DNA from: Alphaproteobacteria bacterium
Lineage (GTDB): Bacteria > Pseudomonadota > Alphaproteobacteria > Sphingomonadales > Emcibacteraceae
Length of the DNA stretch: 35,772 bases
NCBI GenBank assembly: GCA_024280095.1
Contig: JAJRQU010000131.1
Coordinates: 1-35,772 of the forward strand
Direction of reading: 5' to 3'
The notes below the pieces were generated by a model. The model was given only the letters and a program-made list of their open reading frames with translations. It ran no database searches and was not told where the DNA came from. The position numbers and the translations under genes were made by a program. This document shows, piece after piece, positions 16,484 to 25,535 of the stretch (within the stretch, counting starts at the first letter, position 1; each line of letters starts with the position of its first letter).

Positions 16484-16534
16484 AAATCAAAGGGGTCAGA
16501 GTCATTTGATTTTTCATCCCTAACAGAATTTTAA
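15929..16534 (+). pseudogene. IS3-family transposase OrfB, truncated
   Basis: The frame opens at a GTG (15929) and carries the HTH_21-type region ([18 protein letters not shown]) and the start of the rve integrase core: first Asp in [12 protein letters not shown], second Asp in PFAIRCD. In intact copies an N-G-P-E segment follows, with the final catalytic Glu about 35 residues later. Here the frame instead runs into [13 protein letters not shown] and stops at 16532-16534. Family sequence therefore ends near base 16480. Confidence 0.88.
16484..16512. repeat. inverted repeat at the IS3 breakpoint
   Basis: AAATCAAA (16484-16491) and TTTGATTT (16505-16512) are exact reverse complements around GGGGTCAGAGTCA. 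The repeat begins within a few bases of where the IS3 orfB sequence is lost. I associate the core GGGGTCAGAGTCA with ends of small mobile elements, possibly REP/RAYT-linked, but that is from memory and uncertain. Confidence 0.5.
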
Positions 16535-16655
16535 TTTTATGCATGATAGCACCAATAATCTCCATAATGCTATATTACATATTGATATATGGAAATCAAA
16601 TAGCCGTCATAGGGTGATCAAAAATATAATGTTAAATTTATATGAGAAAAAAATT

Positions 16656-16732
16656 TGGTAGCGGGAGAGGGACTTGAACCCCCGACACGCGGATTATGAT
16701 TCCGCTGCTCTAACCAGCTGAGCTACCCCGCC
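16656..16732 (-). tRNA. tRNA-Met (CAT), elongator type
   Basis: The reverse complement starts GGCGGGG and ends CTCTCCCGCTACCA, with the CCA encoded. The cloverleaf has D-arm AGCTCAGCTGGTTAGAGC, anticodon stem GCGGA/TCCGC around the loop ATCATAA (anticodon CAT), and T-arm GGGGGTTCAAGTCCC. The overall pattern matches alphaproteobacterial elongator tRNA-Met rather than the lysidine-modified tRNA-Ile2, which usually starts GGACC. Its 3' end faces the accessory region on the left. Confidence 0.93.
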
Positions 16733-16799
16733 GCGCTATCTGGCCTCAATGGCAAGACTACGCCGAACAAGACATGGTCAGTAACTCTATAGGGAAGAG

Positions 16800-16874
16800 T
16801 GGTGACCCCTACGGGAATCGAACCCGTGTTTCAGCCGTGAAAGGGCCGCGTCCTAACCGCTAGACGAAGGGGCC
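16800..16874 (-). tRNA. tRNA-Glu (TTC)
   Basis: The reverse complement starts GGCCCCTTCGTCTAGCGGTT and ends GTAGGGGTCACCA. The acceptor stem GGCCCCT pairs with AGGGGTC (one G-T). The anticodon stem CGGCC/GGCTG encloses CTTTCAC, giving anticodon TTC, and the T-arm is ACGGGTTCGATTCCCGT. CCA is encoded. A 10-bp inverted repeat, CCGAACAAGA (16763-16772) and TCTTGTTCGG (16876-16885), flanks the gene. Confidence 0.95.
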
Positions 16875-16959
16875 ATCTTGTTCGGTGAGGTGTTTTTAAG
16901 TGTTGTTGGCTCTTCGGTCAACAGGTTTCTTTGGAATTAATCGCTTTTTTCAAAACCCT

Positions 16960-18744
16960 TTAATTTTCTGCCGCATCATCGATGAATATTTCCGCAGAAA
17001 CATTACCGTTCCAGCTATTTTTCCGTAATGTGCCTGCCACATGAATTCTGCGGCCCCGGGATTTTAGAATCAATTGACCAAGGGGCTGATCCGCCGACCG
17101 GAAGGCCATGGCCTTGATCTGTGCGCCGTCTCCCCCCTTTAACGTGCATTTCACATGATCCTTGCCCACCACATCGGCATATTGCACCGTCACATTGGCC
17201 AGCGCAAAACGCGGCTGGGCATTCCCCTGTCCGTAAGGGCCAAGCCCGTTCAGTTGATCAACCAAGTCGCACGACACAGCCGAAGGAGTCAACACGCCGT
17301 CCAGCTTTAAAGACAGCCCCTTCAATGCCGCCCCTACGGTCTTGGTTAATCTGCTTGTCATGAAGGCCTCCAGATCAGCGATCGAGCCTTCTGCAACAGT
17401 CAGTCCCGCCGCCATGGCATGACCGCCGCCGGCGGATAATATCCCCGTCTGGCGGGCGGCAGTTACAGCAGCGCCCAGGTCAACGCCGTAAATAGACCGG
17501 CCAGACCCCTTACCCGCGCCATTGTCGTCGATACCAATGACAATACTGGGCCGCTGATAAAATTCTTTTAATCGGCCGGCGACAATGCCAATCACGCCTG
17601 AATGCCAGCCTTTTCCGGCTGCGATGATCACCGGCGGCACATCACCGGCGGGGCCAATATTTGCGGCGACCTGTGACATGGCCTGCTCCAGAACCATTTG
17701 TTCAATGGCTTTACGCTCTGCATTATAACTATTGAGTTCTGCGGCCAGATCCGTGGCTTCATGGACATCATCTGTGCTTAATATGAGCGCGCCGACCTCT
17801 GCCCGCCCTACCCGTCCGCCTGCATTAACCCTCGGGCCGATGAGAAATCCCGCATGGTAAGTGCCCGGCTCTTCGTTAATGCCCGCAACATCCCCAAGGG
17901 CGCGTATTCCGGCATTGCCGCGCCCGGCCATCACTTTCAGTCCCTGGCTCACCAAGGCACGGTTGACCCCCACAAGCGGTACAACATCACAGATGGTGCC
18001 GAGGGCCACCAAATCCAGAAGATCCATTAACTTGGGCTCGGCTATGCCCTCATACCAGCCTTGCTGGCGCAGCAGACGATTGATGCCAACCACAAAAATA
18101 AAGACTACCCCGACAGCGGCCAGCTGACCGAACCCCTCTTCTTCGTCAAGGCGGTTGGGATTTACCACCGCCACCGCTTCGGGTAATTGGGGTTCCGCCT
18201 GATGATGGTCAATGACGATCACCTCAAGGCCGGCCTCCTTTGCGGCCTTTAACGGTTCAAAAGAGACAATACCGCAATCCACCGTAATAACCAGATCAAC
18301 GCCCCGCGCTTTCAAATCAAGAAGGGCTTTGGTTGAGGGGCCATAGCCTTCTTTAATCCGGTCGGGGATATAGATGATCAAATCTTGTGATAACGCCCTG
18401 AAAAATCGTTTCAGTACCGCTGATGAGGTGGCACCGTCCACATCATAATCGCCAAAAACAGCAACCTTTTGACCCTTTTGAATGGCCTGAGCCACCCGCG
18501 CGCAAGCCTTGTCCATATCCTTGAACTGAGACGGGTCTGGCAAGGCGCTGCGTAAGGTGGGATTTAGAAACTCCTGAGCATGATCAAGGTCAATGCCCCG
18601 CCCGACAACAACACGGGCGACAATTTCCGGCAGGTTATGTTGCTGGGCAATGGCCTGAATGAGGCGATATTCAGCGGGCCGTTGTTGCCAGGCCCGCCCG
18701 GTGATTGATGTTTCTATGTCAAGAAGAAAGTCTTCCTGCTGCAT
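16960..18744 (-). CDS. recJ: single-stranded-DNA-specific exonuclease RecJ
   Basis: 594 residues, the usual length. The DHH phosphoesterase core shows VAVFGDYDVDGATSS (~94-108) and VIVIDHHQAE (~175-184), and the DHHA1 domain shows SAGGGHAMAAGLT near residue 440. The C-terminal OB-like part is complete. RecJ degrades single-stranded DNA 5' to 3' in recombination and mismatch or base-excision repair, using two metal ions held by the Asp and His residues of these motifs. The gene starts four bases after glpX and is the last gene of the alaC-hom-glpX-recJ run, an arrangement common in Alphaproteobacteria. The two tRNA genes follow on the same strand. Confidence 0.97.
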   Translation of the reverse strand: MQQEDFLLDIETSITGRAWQQRPAEYRLIQAIAQQHNLPEIVARVVVGRGIDLDHAQEFLNPTLRSALPDPSQFKDMDKACARVAQAIQKGQKVAVFGDYDVDGATSSAVLKRFFRALSQDLIIYIPDRIKEGYGPSTKALLDLKARGVDLVITVDCGIVSFEPLKAAKEAGLEVIVIDHHQAEPQLPEAVAVVNPNRLDEEEGFGQLAAVGVVFIFVVGINRLLRQQGWYEGIAEPKLMDLLDLVALGTICDVVPLVGVNRALVSQGLKVMAGRGNAGIRALGDVAGINEEPGTYHAGFLIGPRVNAGGRVGRAEVGALILSTDDVHEATDLAAELNSYNAERKAIEQMVLEQAMSQVAANIGPAGDVPPVIIAAGKGWHSGVIGIVAGRLKEFYQRPSIVIGIDDNGAGKGSGRSIYGVDLGAAVTAARQTGILSAGGGHAMAAGLTVAEGSIADLEAFMTSRLTKTVGAALKGLSLKLDGVLTPSAVSCDLVDQLNGLGPYGQGNAQPRFALANVTVQYADVVGKDHVKCTLKGGDGAQIKAMAFRSADQPLGQLILKSRGRRIHVAGTLRKNSWNGNVSAEIFIDDAAEN

Positions 18745-18748
18745 TGGA

Positions 18749-19723
18749 TTAATCTTTTGCGCCGCGCTTGTGATCGCCTTTTACCCAGCGAACCGTACCG
18801 GTTTTGGAACGCATCACGACAGATTCAGTTGAATAGCCTTTCCCGTCAGGGGTTTGGTGTACGCCGCGCAGGAAATCGCCATCGGTTACGCCCGTAGCGG
18901 CAAAAATAACATCTCCGCTGGCCAAATCCATGGTGGTATATTTTCTGTCAAAATCAGTAATGCCCCATTTTCTAGCCCGTCCCCGCTCGTCATCATTGCG
19001 GAACGTCAGGCGGCCTTGCATCTGCCCACCAATGCACCGCAGCGCCGCAGCCGCAAGAACGCCCTCAGGCGCGCCGCCCGATCCCATATAGATATCCACA
19101 CTGGTTTCGACATTTGTTGTGTCGATGATGCCCGCCACATCCCCATCGCCAATTAATTTCACCCTTGCGCCTGAATCCCGGACTTCTTTAATAAGATTCG
19201 CATGACGCGGACGATCCAGAACGCAGACCAGAATATTGCTTACGGAACAGCCTTTGGCATCCGCCACGGATTTTATATTCTCGGCAGGGGATTTATCAAG
19301 ATCGACGATACCTTCCGGATATCCGGGGCCAACAGCGACTTTATCCATATAAACATCCGGGGCATTCAACATCTGCCCTTCTTCGGAAATGGCAATCACC
19401 GCCAATGAATTTTGCATGGCTTTGGCCGCAATGGTCGTGCCTTCCAAAGGGTCAAGGGCAATATCAACCTTTGGACCTTTACCGGTGCCGACTTCTTCAC
19501 CGATGAAAAGCATGGGGGCTTCGTCCCGTTCCCCCTCACCGATCACAACCCGCCCTTGAATATCCATCTTGTTCAATGCAGAGCGCATAGCGTCAACGGC
19601 TTCGGCGTCTGCTGCTTTTTCATCACCGCGCCCAACCATTTTTGCCGCCGCAACAGCCGCCGCCTCCGTTACCCGCACAAGGTCTAACACGAGCAGGCGA
19701 TCCAAATTTGATTCAAATGACAT
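18749..19723 (-). CDS. glpX: class II fructose-1,6-bisphosphatase GlpX
   Basis: 324 residues. Class II signature motifs are present: VVIGEGERDEAP (~59-70), DIALDPLEGTT (~87-97, metal- and phosphate-binding) and YMGSGGAPEGVLAAAAL (substrate pocket). It hydrolyses fructose 1,6-bisphosphate to fructose 6-phosphate in gluconeogenesis, fitting an organism that feeds on aromatics and stores PHA. AGGA lies before the ATG. It is separated from hom by 50 bases containing the AT-rich palindrome ATTAAAATTTTAAT (19738-19751), and is followed at once by recJ. Confidence 0.97.
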   Translation of the reverse strand: MSFESNLDRLLVLDLVRVTEAAAVAAAKMVGRGDEKAADAEAVDAMRSALNKMDIQGRVVIGEGERDEAPMLFIGEEVGTGKGPKVDIALDPLEGTTIAAKAMQNSLAVIAISEEGQMLNAPDVYMDKVAVGPGYPEGIVDLDKSPAENIKSVADAKGCSVSNILVCVLDRPRHANLIKEVRDSGARVKLIGDGDVAGIIDTTNVETSVDIYMGSGGAPEGVLAAAALRCIGGQMQGRLTFRNDDERGRARKWGITDFDRKYTTMDLASGDVIFAATGVTDGDFLRGVHQTPDGKGYSTESVVMRSKTGTVRWVKGDHKRGAKD

Positions 19724-19773
19724 ATATTTTTTCCTGAATTAAAATTTTAATACACAGACGTTCATAACTTCTT

Positions 19774-21075
19774 TTACAAATTCTCGATGCGGATTGCCAG
19801 TGCTTTATCAATTACCGATGATAAAGCATTGATTTGGTCAAGCGCAGTCATCACATCTTTCTCACGCACCTCATGGGTAACCATAACCACATAAACGCTC
19901 CCATCCTGCTCGCTGCCCTTTTGCAGCATGATGTGAAGCGACACATTCTTATCCCGCAAAGCCGCCGTAATATCGGCGATAACCCCCGGCTTTTCTTCCA
20001 CATGAAGCCGAATATAATAGGGCCCATAACGATTTGAAATGCTGGCCGCCGGCACATCTTTCATATCATGGCACGGAATGAAAAAGGCCGGGCCGTTATG
20101 CCCGCGCGCAATATCAATAATATCCGCGACAACCGCAGAGGCTGTTGGCCCCTCGCCCGCGCCGCGCCCTTCGAAGAAAGTCCGGCCCACGAAATCACCT
20201 TCGACCACCACCGCATTAAACCCGTCATCCACATGGGCAATGGGCGCGGCATTCGGCACCAGACACGGATGAACCCGTTGCTCCAGTCCCGCATCAGAAA
20301 TACTGGCGATACCCAAAAGCTTTATGCGGTAGCCTAATTCCTTGGCATATTCAATATCCACCAGTTTAATTCGGCGGATACCTTCCATATAAACATTGGC
20401 AAAATCTGTTTTCACGCCAAAAGCAACGCTGCTTAAAATGGCAAGTTTGTGACCCGCATCAATGCCATCAAGATCAAGGGATGGGTCCGCTTCCAAATAG
20501 CCTAAAAGCTTGGTTTCCTCCAGGATTTCACTGTAATCCTTACCCGTTGCTTCCATTTGGGTTAACATATAATTGGTTGTGCCGTTGAGGATACCGCACA
20601 GCCGGGTCAGGTTATTTGCCGCGAGCCCTTCGCCAATGGATTTAATGATCGGAATGCCGCCCGCAACGGCCGCTTCAAATTTTAACGCCGCATTATGATC
20701 CTGCGCCGTTTGCGCCAGCGCAAAACCATGATGGGCAATGAGGGCTTTATTGGCCGTGACGAAGGATTTTCCTGCGGCCAGTGACTGTTTGGCCAAAGAG
20801 GCCGCCACACCGTCAGAACCACCGATAAGCTCGACAACGATCTCCACATCATCGCGAGAGGCAAAATCCAGCGCATTATCGGCCCAGTCATATCCGGATA
20901 TGTCAATGCCCCGATCCCGGCTGCGATTACTGGCGGATACGGCGACAATTTCAATGACTCTTCCCGTACGGGACGTAATCATATCCTTGTTATTTTCCAG
21001 AATTTTTACCACTCCGGCACCAACAGTTCCCAATCCGGCAATAGCAATTTTTAAAGTTTTTTTATTTTTGGACAT
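19774..21075 (-). CDS. hom: homoserine dehydrogenase
   Basis: 433 residues, the standard length of the monofunctional enzyme with a regulatory tail. The NAD(P)-binding fold has GLGTVGAG (14-21). The catalytic domain has ANKALIAHHG, AAVAGGIPIIKSIGEGL and GILNGTTNYML, then EADPSLDLDGIDAGHKLAIL. A C-terminal ACT domain (~355-430, EEKPGVIADITAALRDKNVS) should bind threonine for feedback control. It reduces aspartate semialdehyde to homoserine for threonine and methionine synthesis. The ATG lies two bases after the alaC stop, with GGAG inside the alaC end, so the two are translationally linked. Confidence 0.97.
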   Translation of the reverse strand: MSKNKKTLKIAIAGLGTVGAGVVKILENNKDMITSRTGRVIEIVAVSASNRSRDRGIDISGYDWADNALDFASRDDVEIVVELIGGSDGVAASLAKQSLAAGKSFVTANKALIAHHGFALAQTAQDHNAALKFEAAVAGGIPIIKSIGEGLAANNLTRLCGILNGTTNYMLTQMEATGKDYSEILEETKLLGYLEADPSLDLDGIDAGHKLAILSSVAFGVKTDFANVYMEGIRRIKLVDIEYAKELGYRIKLLGIASISDAGLEQRVHPCLVPNAAPIAHVDDGFNAVVVEGDFVGRTFFEGRGAGEGPTASAVVADIIDIARGHNGPAFFIPCHDMKDVPAASISNRYGPYYIRLHVEEKPGVIADITAALRDKNVSLHIMLQKGSEQDGSVYVVMVTHEVREKDVMTALDQINALSSVIDKALAIRIENL

Positions 21076-21077
21076 CG

Positions 21078-22295
21078 TTATTCATCCGCTCCATTCTTAA
21101 TAGCCGCTATTATATTCGGGCTGTCGGCCATAAATTTTTTGATGTTGCGCGTGGCCTGACGAATGCGTTGTTCATTTTCCACTAAGGCAATCCGCACAAA
21201 TCCTTCGCCATATTCACCGAAGCCTTCTCCGGGGGAGACGGCGACATGGGCATGCTTCAGCAATTGTTTGGTAAATTCCATCGACCCAATCTCTGTCCAA
21301 ATTTCAGGGATTTTCGTCCAGGCAAACATGGTTGCTGCCGGGGGCGGCACATCCCATCCGGCCTCGAATAATCCTTTGATCAGGACATCCCGGCGCGCTT
21401 TATAGGTCTTGCGGGCATAATCAATATAATCCTGCGGGCCATTCAATGCTGCTGTTGCCGCCACCTGTATCGGCGTAAAGGCTCCATAATCCACATAGGA
21501 TTTCATACGAGTGAGAGCTGCCACCAGATCCTTGTTCCCCACCGCAAAACCCATGCGCCAACCGGCCATGGAATATGTTTTGCTTAAGGAAGTAAATTCA
21601 ATGGCCACATCCTTGGCCCCCGGGACTTCGAGAATTGACGGCGGAGGATTTCCATCAAAGTAAATTTCAGCATAAGCCAGATCAGACAGGATATAAATTT
21701 GATGTTTGCGGGCAAAGGCGACAATCTCTTCATAAAAAGTGATATCAACAACTTCGGCTGTCGGATTTGACGGATAATTGATCACAATAGCCAAGGGTTT
21801 TGGAATGGAATGCTTAACCGCATAGGCCAGGCCTTCCATAAAATCTTTATCGCCGCCCACAGGAATATGGCGAATGGTCGCCCCGGCAATCAGAAAGCCA
21901 AAATGATGTATGGGATAGCTGGGATTTGGCACCAAAATCACATCACCCGGCGCCGTTATGGCCTGTGCCAGATTAGCAAGCCCCTCTTTCGAGCCAAGCG
22001 TCACAATGCTTTCGGTATCAGGATCAATATCAACATTAAACCGCCGTTTGTAATAAGCGCAAATGGCCTTGCGCAATCCCGGAATGCCTTTTGAGGCCGA
22101 ATAGCGATGCACTTTAGGATTCTGCAAAGTCTCCGTCAGTTTATCCATAACATGCTGGGGCGGTGTCAAGTCAGGATTCCCCATGCCAAAATCAATAATA
22201 TCCGCCCCTGCCGCCCGCTCTTTTGCCTTCATGGCATTCACTTCGGCAAAAACATACGGCGGCAGTCTTTTGATTCTGTAGAAATCCTTCTCCAT
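21078..22295 (-). CDS. alaC: PLP-dependent aminotransferase, AlaC / LL-diaminopimelate aminotransferase-like
   Basis: 405 residues, class I/II aminotransferase. NYPSNPTAEV (~173-182) is the substrate/PLP region, and SLSKTYSMAGWRMGF (~236-250) carries the Schiff-base Lys239. The N-terminus (MEKDFYRIKRLPPYVFAEVN) is typical of AlaC-like enzymes, which make alanine from pyruvate and are often annotated as diaminopimelate aminotransferases in Alphaproteobacteria. Its place before hom suggests a link to aspartate-family amino acids but does not decide the substrate. AGAGGG precedes the ATG. It is the first gene of the four-gene operon, divergent from phaC across 224 bp. Confidence 0.9.
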   Translation of the reverse strand: MEKDFYRIKRLPPYVFAEVNAMKAKERAAGADIIDFGMGNPDLTPPQHVMDKLTETLQNPKVHRYSASKGIPGLRKAICAYYKRRFNVDIDPDTESIVTLGSKEGLANLAQAITAPGDVILVPNPSYPIHHFGFLIAGATIRHIPVGGDKDFMEGLAYAVKHSIPKPLAIVINYPSNPTAEVVDITFYEEIVAFARKHQIYILSDLAYAEIYFDGNPPPSILEVPGAKDVAIEFTSLSKTYSMAGWRMGFAVGNKDLVAALTRMKSYVDYGAFTPIQVAATAALNGPQDYIDYARKTYKARRDVLIKGLFEAGWDVPPPAATMFAWTKIPEIWTEIGSMEFTKQLLKHAHVAVSPGEGFGEYGEGFVRIALVENEQRIRQATRNIKKFMADSPNIIAAIKNGADE

Positions 22296-22322
22296 TTTTC
22301 CCTCTTGTAATCTTTTGGTCTA

Positions 22323-22346
22323 AATTTGTGACAAAATTTGTGACAA
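22323..22346. repeat. 12-bp tandem repeat in the alaC/phaC spacer
   Basis: The unit AATTTGTGACAA occurs twice in tandem, with a partial third start (AATGG). It lies 28 bases upstream of the alaC start codon, in the 224-bp divergent spacer, where an operator or promoter could be. Nothing else in the spacer is recognisable. Confidence 0.5.
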
Positions 22347-22519
22347 AATGGCCCTGAAATAAATATTCAGAATTTAGCGAATCTTTATGTAACAGCAAAC
22401 GCCCCTAAAGCAAAATGCCTTTTATCGAATAAAAACAAAAAACTATCATATTTACATCATCCTCCTGACACACTAGAATCCGACACAGAAGAATAAATCC
22501 GGACGCTCAAGGAATAGGC

Positions 22520-24301
22520 ATGACAGACAAGAAAACTGAGATTGACCAACTATCAGAAAATTTCGCTGAAATGTCGGCAGAATTTCAGAAAATGGCCCAT
22601 GACTTTCTGGAATCCCAAAATGCCTATAAATCCGACATCGAAAATGACCCTATGCATATTGGTGAAACATTGCTTGAGCTCACCAAATATTACGCCGCCC
22701 ATCCGGAAAAACTGGTCGAAAAGCAAATGTCACTATGGCAGGATTATATGACCCTGTGGCAAAATACCTCTCGCAAAATGATGGGGGAGGATAATATTAA
22801 ACCAATCATTGAACCCGCAGCAAACGACAAAAGATTCAAGGACAGTGACTGGCAGGAAAACCAGATATTTGACTTTATCAAACAATCTTACCTGCTGACC
22901 GCCCGCTATGTGGCGGATGCAGCCGATGAGACAACCCACAAGCCGGGCCATGAAAAAGACAAGATGAATTTCTTCACCCGCCAGTTTATCGAAGCCATGT
23001 CACCCACAAATTTTGCCATCTCTAATCCCGAAGTCATCCGCGCGACAGTGGAAAGCAAGGGTCAAAATTTGGTAAAAGGAATGGAAAATTTCCTGAGGGA
23101 TTATGATCAGGACACGGGCAAATTTACCATCAGCATGACCGATAATGAAAAGTTCGAGCCGGGCCGTAATGTGGCCGCTACCGCCGGGAAAGTCATTTAC
23201 CGAAATGAGCTCATCGAGCTGATCCAATATACACCGACCACAAAGAAACAATATAAGAAGCCCTTATTGATCATCCCGCCGTGGATAAATAAATTTTATA
23301 TTCTCGACCTGCGCCCTGAAAATTCTCTGGTCAAATGGTTGACAGATAAAGGCTATAGCGTCTTCATCATCTCATGGCGCAATCCGGACGCGAGCCTGTC
23401 TCATTTGGGCTTAGATGATTATATGAAGCTCGGCACGCTTTCTGCCATTGATGTGGTCAAAAAGGCCACGGGCGAGGCCCAGATCAACACCGTGGGCTAT
23501 TGCATTGGCGGAACATTGCTGTCCTGCACCTTGGCCCATCTGGCCGCGAAGAAAAAACTGGATCAAATCGGCTGCTCCACATTTCTGGTCACGCAGGTTG
23601 ATTTCAGCGAAGCCGGAGAACTGACCATATTTGTTGACGACAAGCAAATGGCCGATATGGAACAGAATATGGAAAAATATGGTTTCCTTGACGGTAAAAC
23701 CATGTCCAACACCTTTAACATGCTGCGCAGCAATGACCTGATCTGGTCATTTGTGATCAATAATTACATGATTGGCAAAGACCCCTTCCCCTTTGACCTG
23801 CTCTATTGGAACGGCGACAATACCCGCCTGACCCGCGCGTGCCACAGCCAATATCTGCATGAAATGTACATGAATAACAATCTGGTTAAACCGGGGGCCA
23901 TCACCTTGGCGGGCACGCCGCTGGATCTGACCAAGATTGATATTCCCACCTATATTCAGGCGGGACACACAGATCATATATGTCCGTGGAAATCGGTCTA
24001 TAAAGATACATGGCATTTTTCCGGCCCGAAACGATTTATGTTGGCAGGTTCCGGTCATATTGCCGGTGTGGTTAATCCCCCGTCAGCCAAGAAATATAAT
24101 CACTGGCTCAATGACGAATTACCCCATGACCCTGAAGAATGGCTCGAAGGGGCTATGAGCAAGGCCGGCTCATGGTGGGATGACTGGCATTCATGGCTTA
24201 GTAAAAAATCCGGGCCTAAAGTGGCCGCGAGAATCCCCGGAGACGGCCCCGTAAAAAGCATCGGGGATGCGCCGGGCAGTTATGTAAAAACACGTTATTA
24301 G
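22520..24301 (+). CDS. phaC: class I poly(3-hydroxyalkanoate) synthase
   Basis: 593 residues, matching class I synthases. The lipase-like box reads NTVGYCIGGTLLSC with nucleophile Cys328. The other triad members are Asp485 (AGHTDHICPWKSVY) and His513 (LAGSGHIAGVVNPP). The N-terminal PhaC domain (~110-280) and conserved PPWINKFYILDLRPENS (~253-269) are present. It polymerises (R)-3-hydroxyacyl-CoA, typically 3-hydroxybutyryl-CoA, on the granule surface. AAGGA precedes the ATG. It stands alone: no phaA, phaB, phaP or phaR adjoins it. It converges on mnmA with only 18 bases between the stops and no obvious strong terminator. Confidence 0.97.
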   Translation: MTDKKTEIDQLSENFAEMSAEFQKMAHDFLESQNAYKSDIENDPMHIGETLLELTKYYAAHPEKLVEKQMSLWQDYMTLWQNTSRKMMGEDNIKPIIEPAANDKRFKDSDWQENQIFDFIKQSYLLTARYVADAADETTHKPGHEKDKMNFFTRQFIEAMSPTNFAISNPEVIRATVESKGQNLVKGMENFLRDYDQDTGKFTISMTDNEKFEPGRNVAATAGKVIYRNELIELIQYTPTTKKQYKKPLLIIPPWINKFYILDLRPENSLVKWLTDKGYSVFIISWRNPDASLSHLGLDDYMKLGTLSAIDVVKKATGEAQINTVGYCIGGTLLSCTLAHLAAKKKLDQIGCSTFLVTQVDFSEAGELTIFVDDKQMADMEQNMEKYGFLDGKTMSNTFNMLRSNDLIWSFVINNYMIGKDPFPFDLLYWNGDNTRLTRACHSQYLHEMYMNNNLVKPGAITLAGTPLDLTKIDIPTYIQAGHTDHICPWKSVYKDTWHFSGPKRFMLAGSGHIAGVVNPPSAKKYNHWLNDELPHDPEEWLEGAMSKAGSWWDDWHSWLSKKSGPKVAARIPGDGPVKSIGDAPGSYVKTRY

Positions 24302-24319
24302 AGCGCTCTAGAGCAGAAA

Positions 24320-25501
24320 TTACAGGCTCGACGTAATCCAGCCACCGCCAAGAACGCGGTCACCAGCATAGAATACAGCAGCTTGTCCGGGAGAAATTCC
24401 CTCCTGCGGAATATGGAGTTCAAGGCGGGCGGCCGTCATATCCGGCGTTAGAAATAATGTTGCGGGGACTGGTGGTCTGGTTGACCGGACTTTCACCTGT
24501 ATTTCTTGTCCGGCTTCCTGAATTTTCTGATTTTCTTGGCCGCCAAGCCAATTAATTTCCTTAAGGGTGATTTCTGAAATCTTGAGGGCTTCTTTCGGGC
24601 CAACAATAACGCGCTTTTGCGCGGCATCCAGTTTGATCACATAGAGCGGCTCACGCCCGCCAATGCCAATACCTTTACGTTGACCGATGGTATAATGGAT
24701 GATGCCTTTATGCTGGCCCAGGATTTCGCCGTCCAAATGGACAATATCGCCGGCTTCCGATGCGCCGGGGCGCAAACGTTCGATGATGCTGGCATAGTTA
24801 CCGTTTGGCACAAAACATATATCCTGACTATCGGGCTTGTCTGCCACCTGAAGGCCGTATTTTTCGGCAAGGAGCCGAACGTCATCCTTTTCCATGCCGC
24901 CCAGAGGAAAGCGCAGATAATCCAGTTGATCCTGCGTTGTGGCAAACAGAAAATAGCTTTGATCTTTAAGATCATCCACGGCCCTGTACATCTGGGCATG
25001 CGTGCCTGAGAGCCTTTGTTGAACATAATGACCTGTTGCCAGAATATCCGCCTTCAGGTCGCGGGCAGTGGCTAGCAGGTCTTTGAATTTTACTTCCTGA
25101 TTACAGCGCACGCAGGGAATGGGGGTTTCGCCGCGAATATAGCTGTCCGCAAATTCCTGCATCACGCTGTCCTGAAACCGTGTTTCATAATCCAGCACAT
25201 AATGGGGAATGTCGATGGCTTCCGCGACACGGCGCGCATCATGAATATCCTGTCCGGCGCAGCAGGCCCCCTTTTTCTGAACCGCAACGCCGTGGTCATA
25301 CAGTTGCAAAGTGATGCCCACCACATCATAACCCTGTTCTTTCAGCATAGCGGCCACGACAGAGCTGTCCACACCGCCGGACATGGCCACGACCACGCGC
25401 GTATCCGCCGGCGTTTTTGCAATGCCCAGTGAATTTAATTCCAGATTAGTTATAAGATCAATATTTTCAGTCATAATGGGCGAATATAACATATTAGCCA
25501 C
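24320..25501 (-). CDS. mnmA: tRNA-specific 2-thiouridylase MnmA
   Basis: 393 residues from a GTG at 25501; ATGs at residues 4 and 10 are alternatives and none has a convincing ribosome site. The PP-loop [15 protein letters not shown] (~39-53) binds ATP. The two catalytic cysteines are Cys130 ([12 protein letters not shown]) and Cys229 ([11 protein letters not shown]). MnmA places sulfur on U34 of tRNA-Lys, -Glu and -Gln, so the tRNA-Glu(TTC) encoded in this window is a likely substrate. It follows flgL on the same strand after 34 bases but is functionally unrelated to it. Confidence 0.96.
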   Translation of the reverse strand: MANMLYSPIMTENIDLITNLELNSLGIAKTPADTRVVVAMSGGVDSSVVAAMLKEQGYDVVGITLQLYDHGVAVQKKGACCAGQDIHDARRVAEAIDIPHYVLDYETRFQDSVMQEFADSYIRGETPIPCVRCNQEVKFKDLLATARDLKADILATGHYVQQRLSGTHAQMYRAVDDLKDQSYFLFATTQDQLDYLRFPLGGMEKDDVRLLAEKYGLQVADKPDSQDICFVPNGNYASIIERLRPGASEAGDIVHLDGEILGQHKGIIHYTIGQRKGIGIGGREPLYVIKLDAAQKRVIVGPKEALKISEITLKEINWLGGQENQKIQEAGQEIQVKVRSTRPPVPATLFLTPDMTAARLELHIPQEGISPGQAAVFYAGDRVLGGGWITSSL

Positions 25502-25535
25502 AACTTCAAGAGAAGTTTAATGCCAAAGCTTGCAC

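Noticed and set aside
16656-16732. Reading the CAT tRNA as tRNA-Ile2 (lysidine type) or initiator
   Set aside because: The GGCGGGG start, paired with the elongator-like body, and the lack of an initiator-type mismatch pattern favour elongator Met.
24617-25026. Open frames of about 130 residues on both strands inside mnmA
   Set aside because: They are frame shadows of mnmA with no independent start signal or motif.
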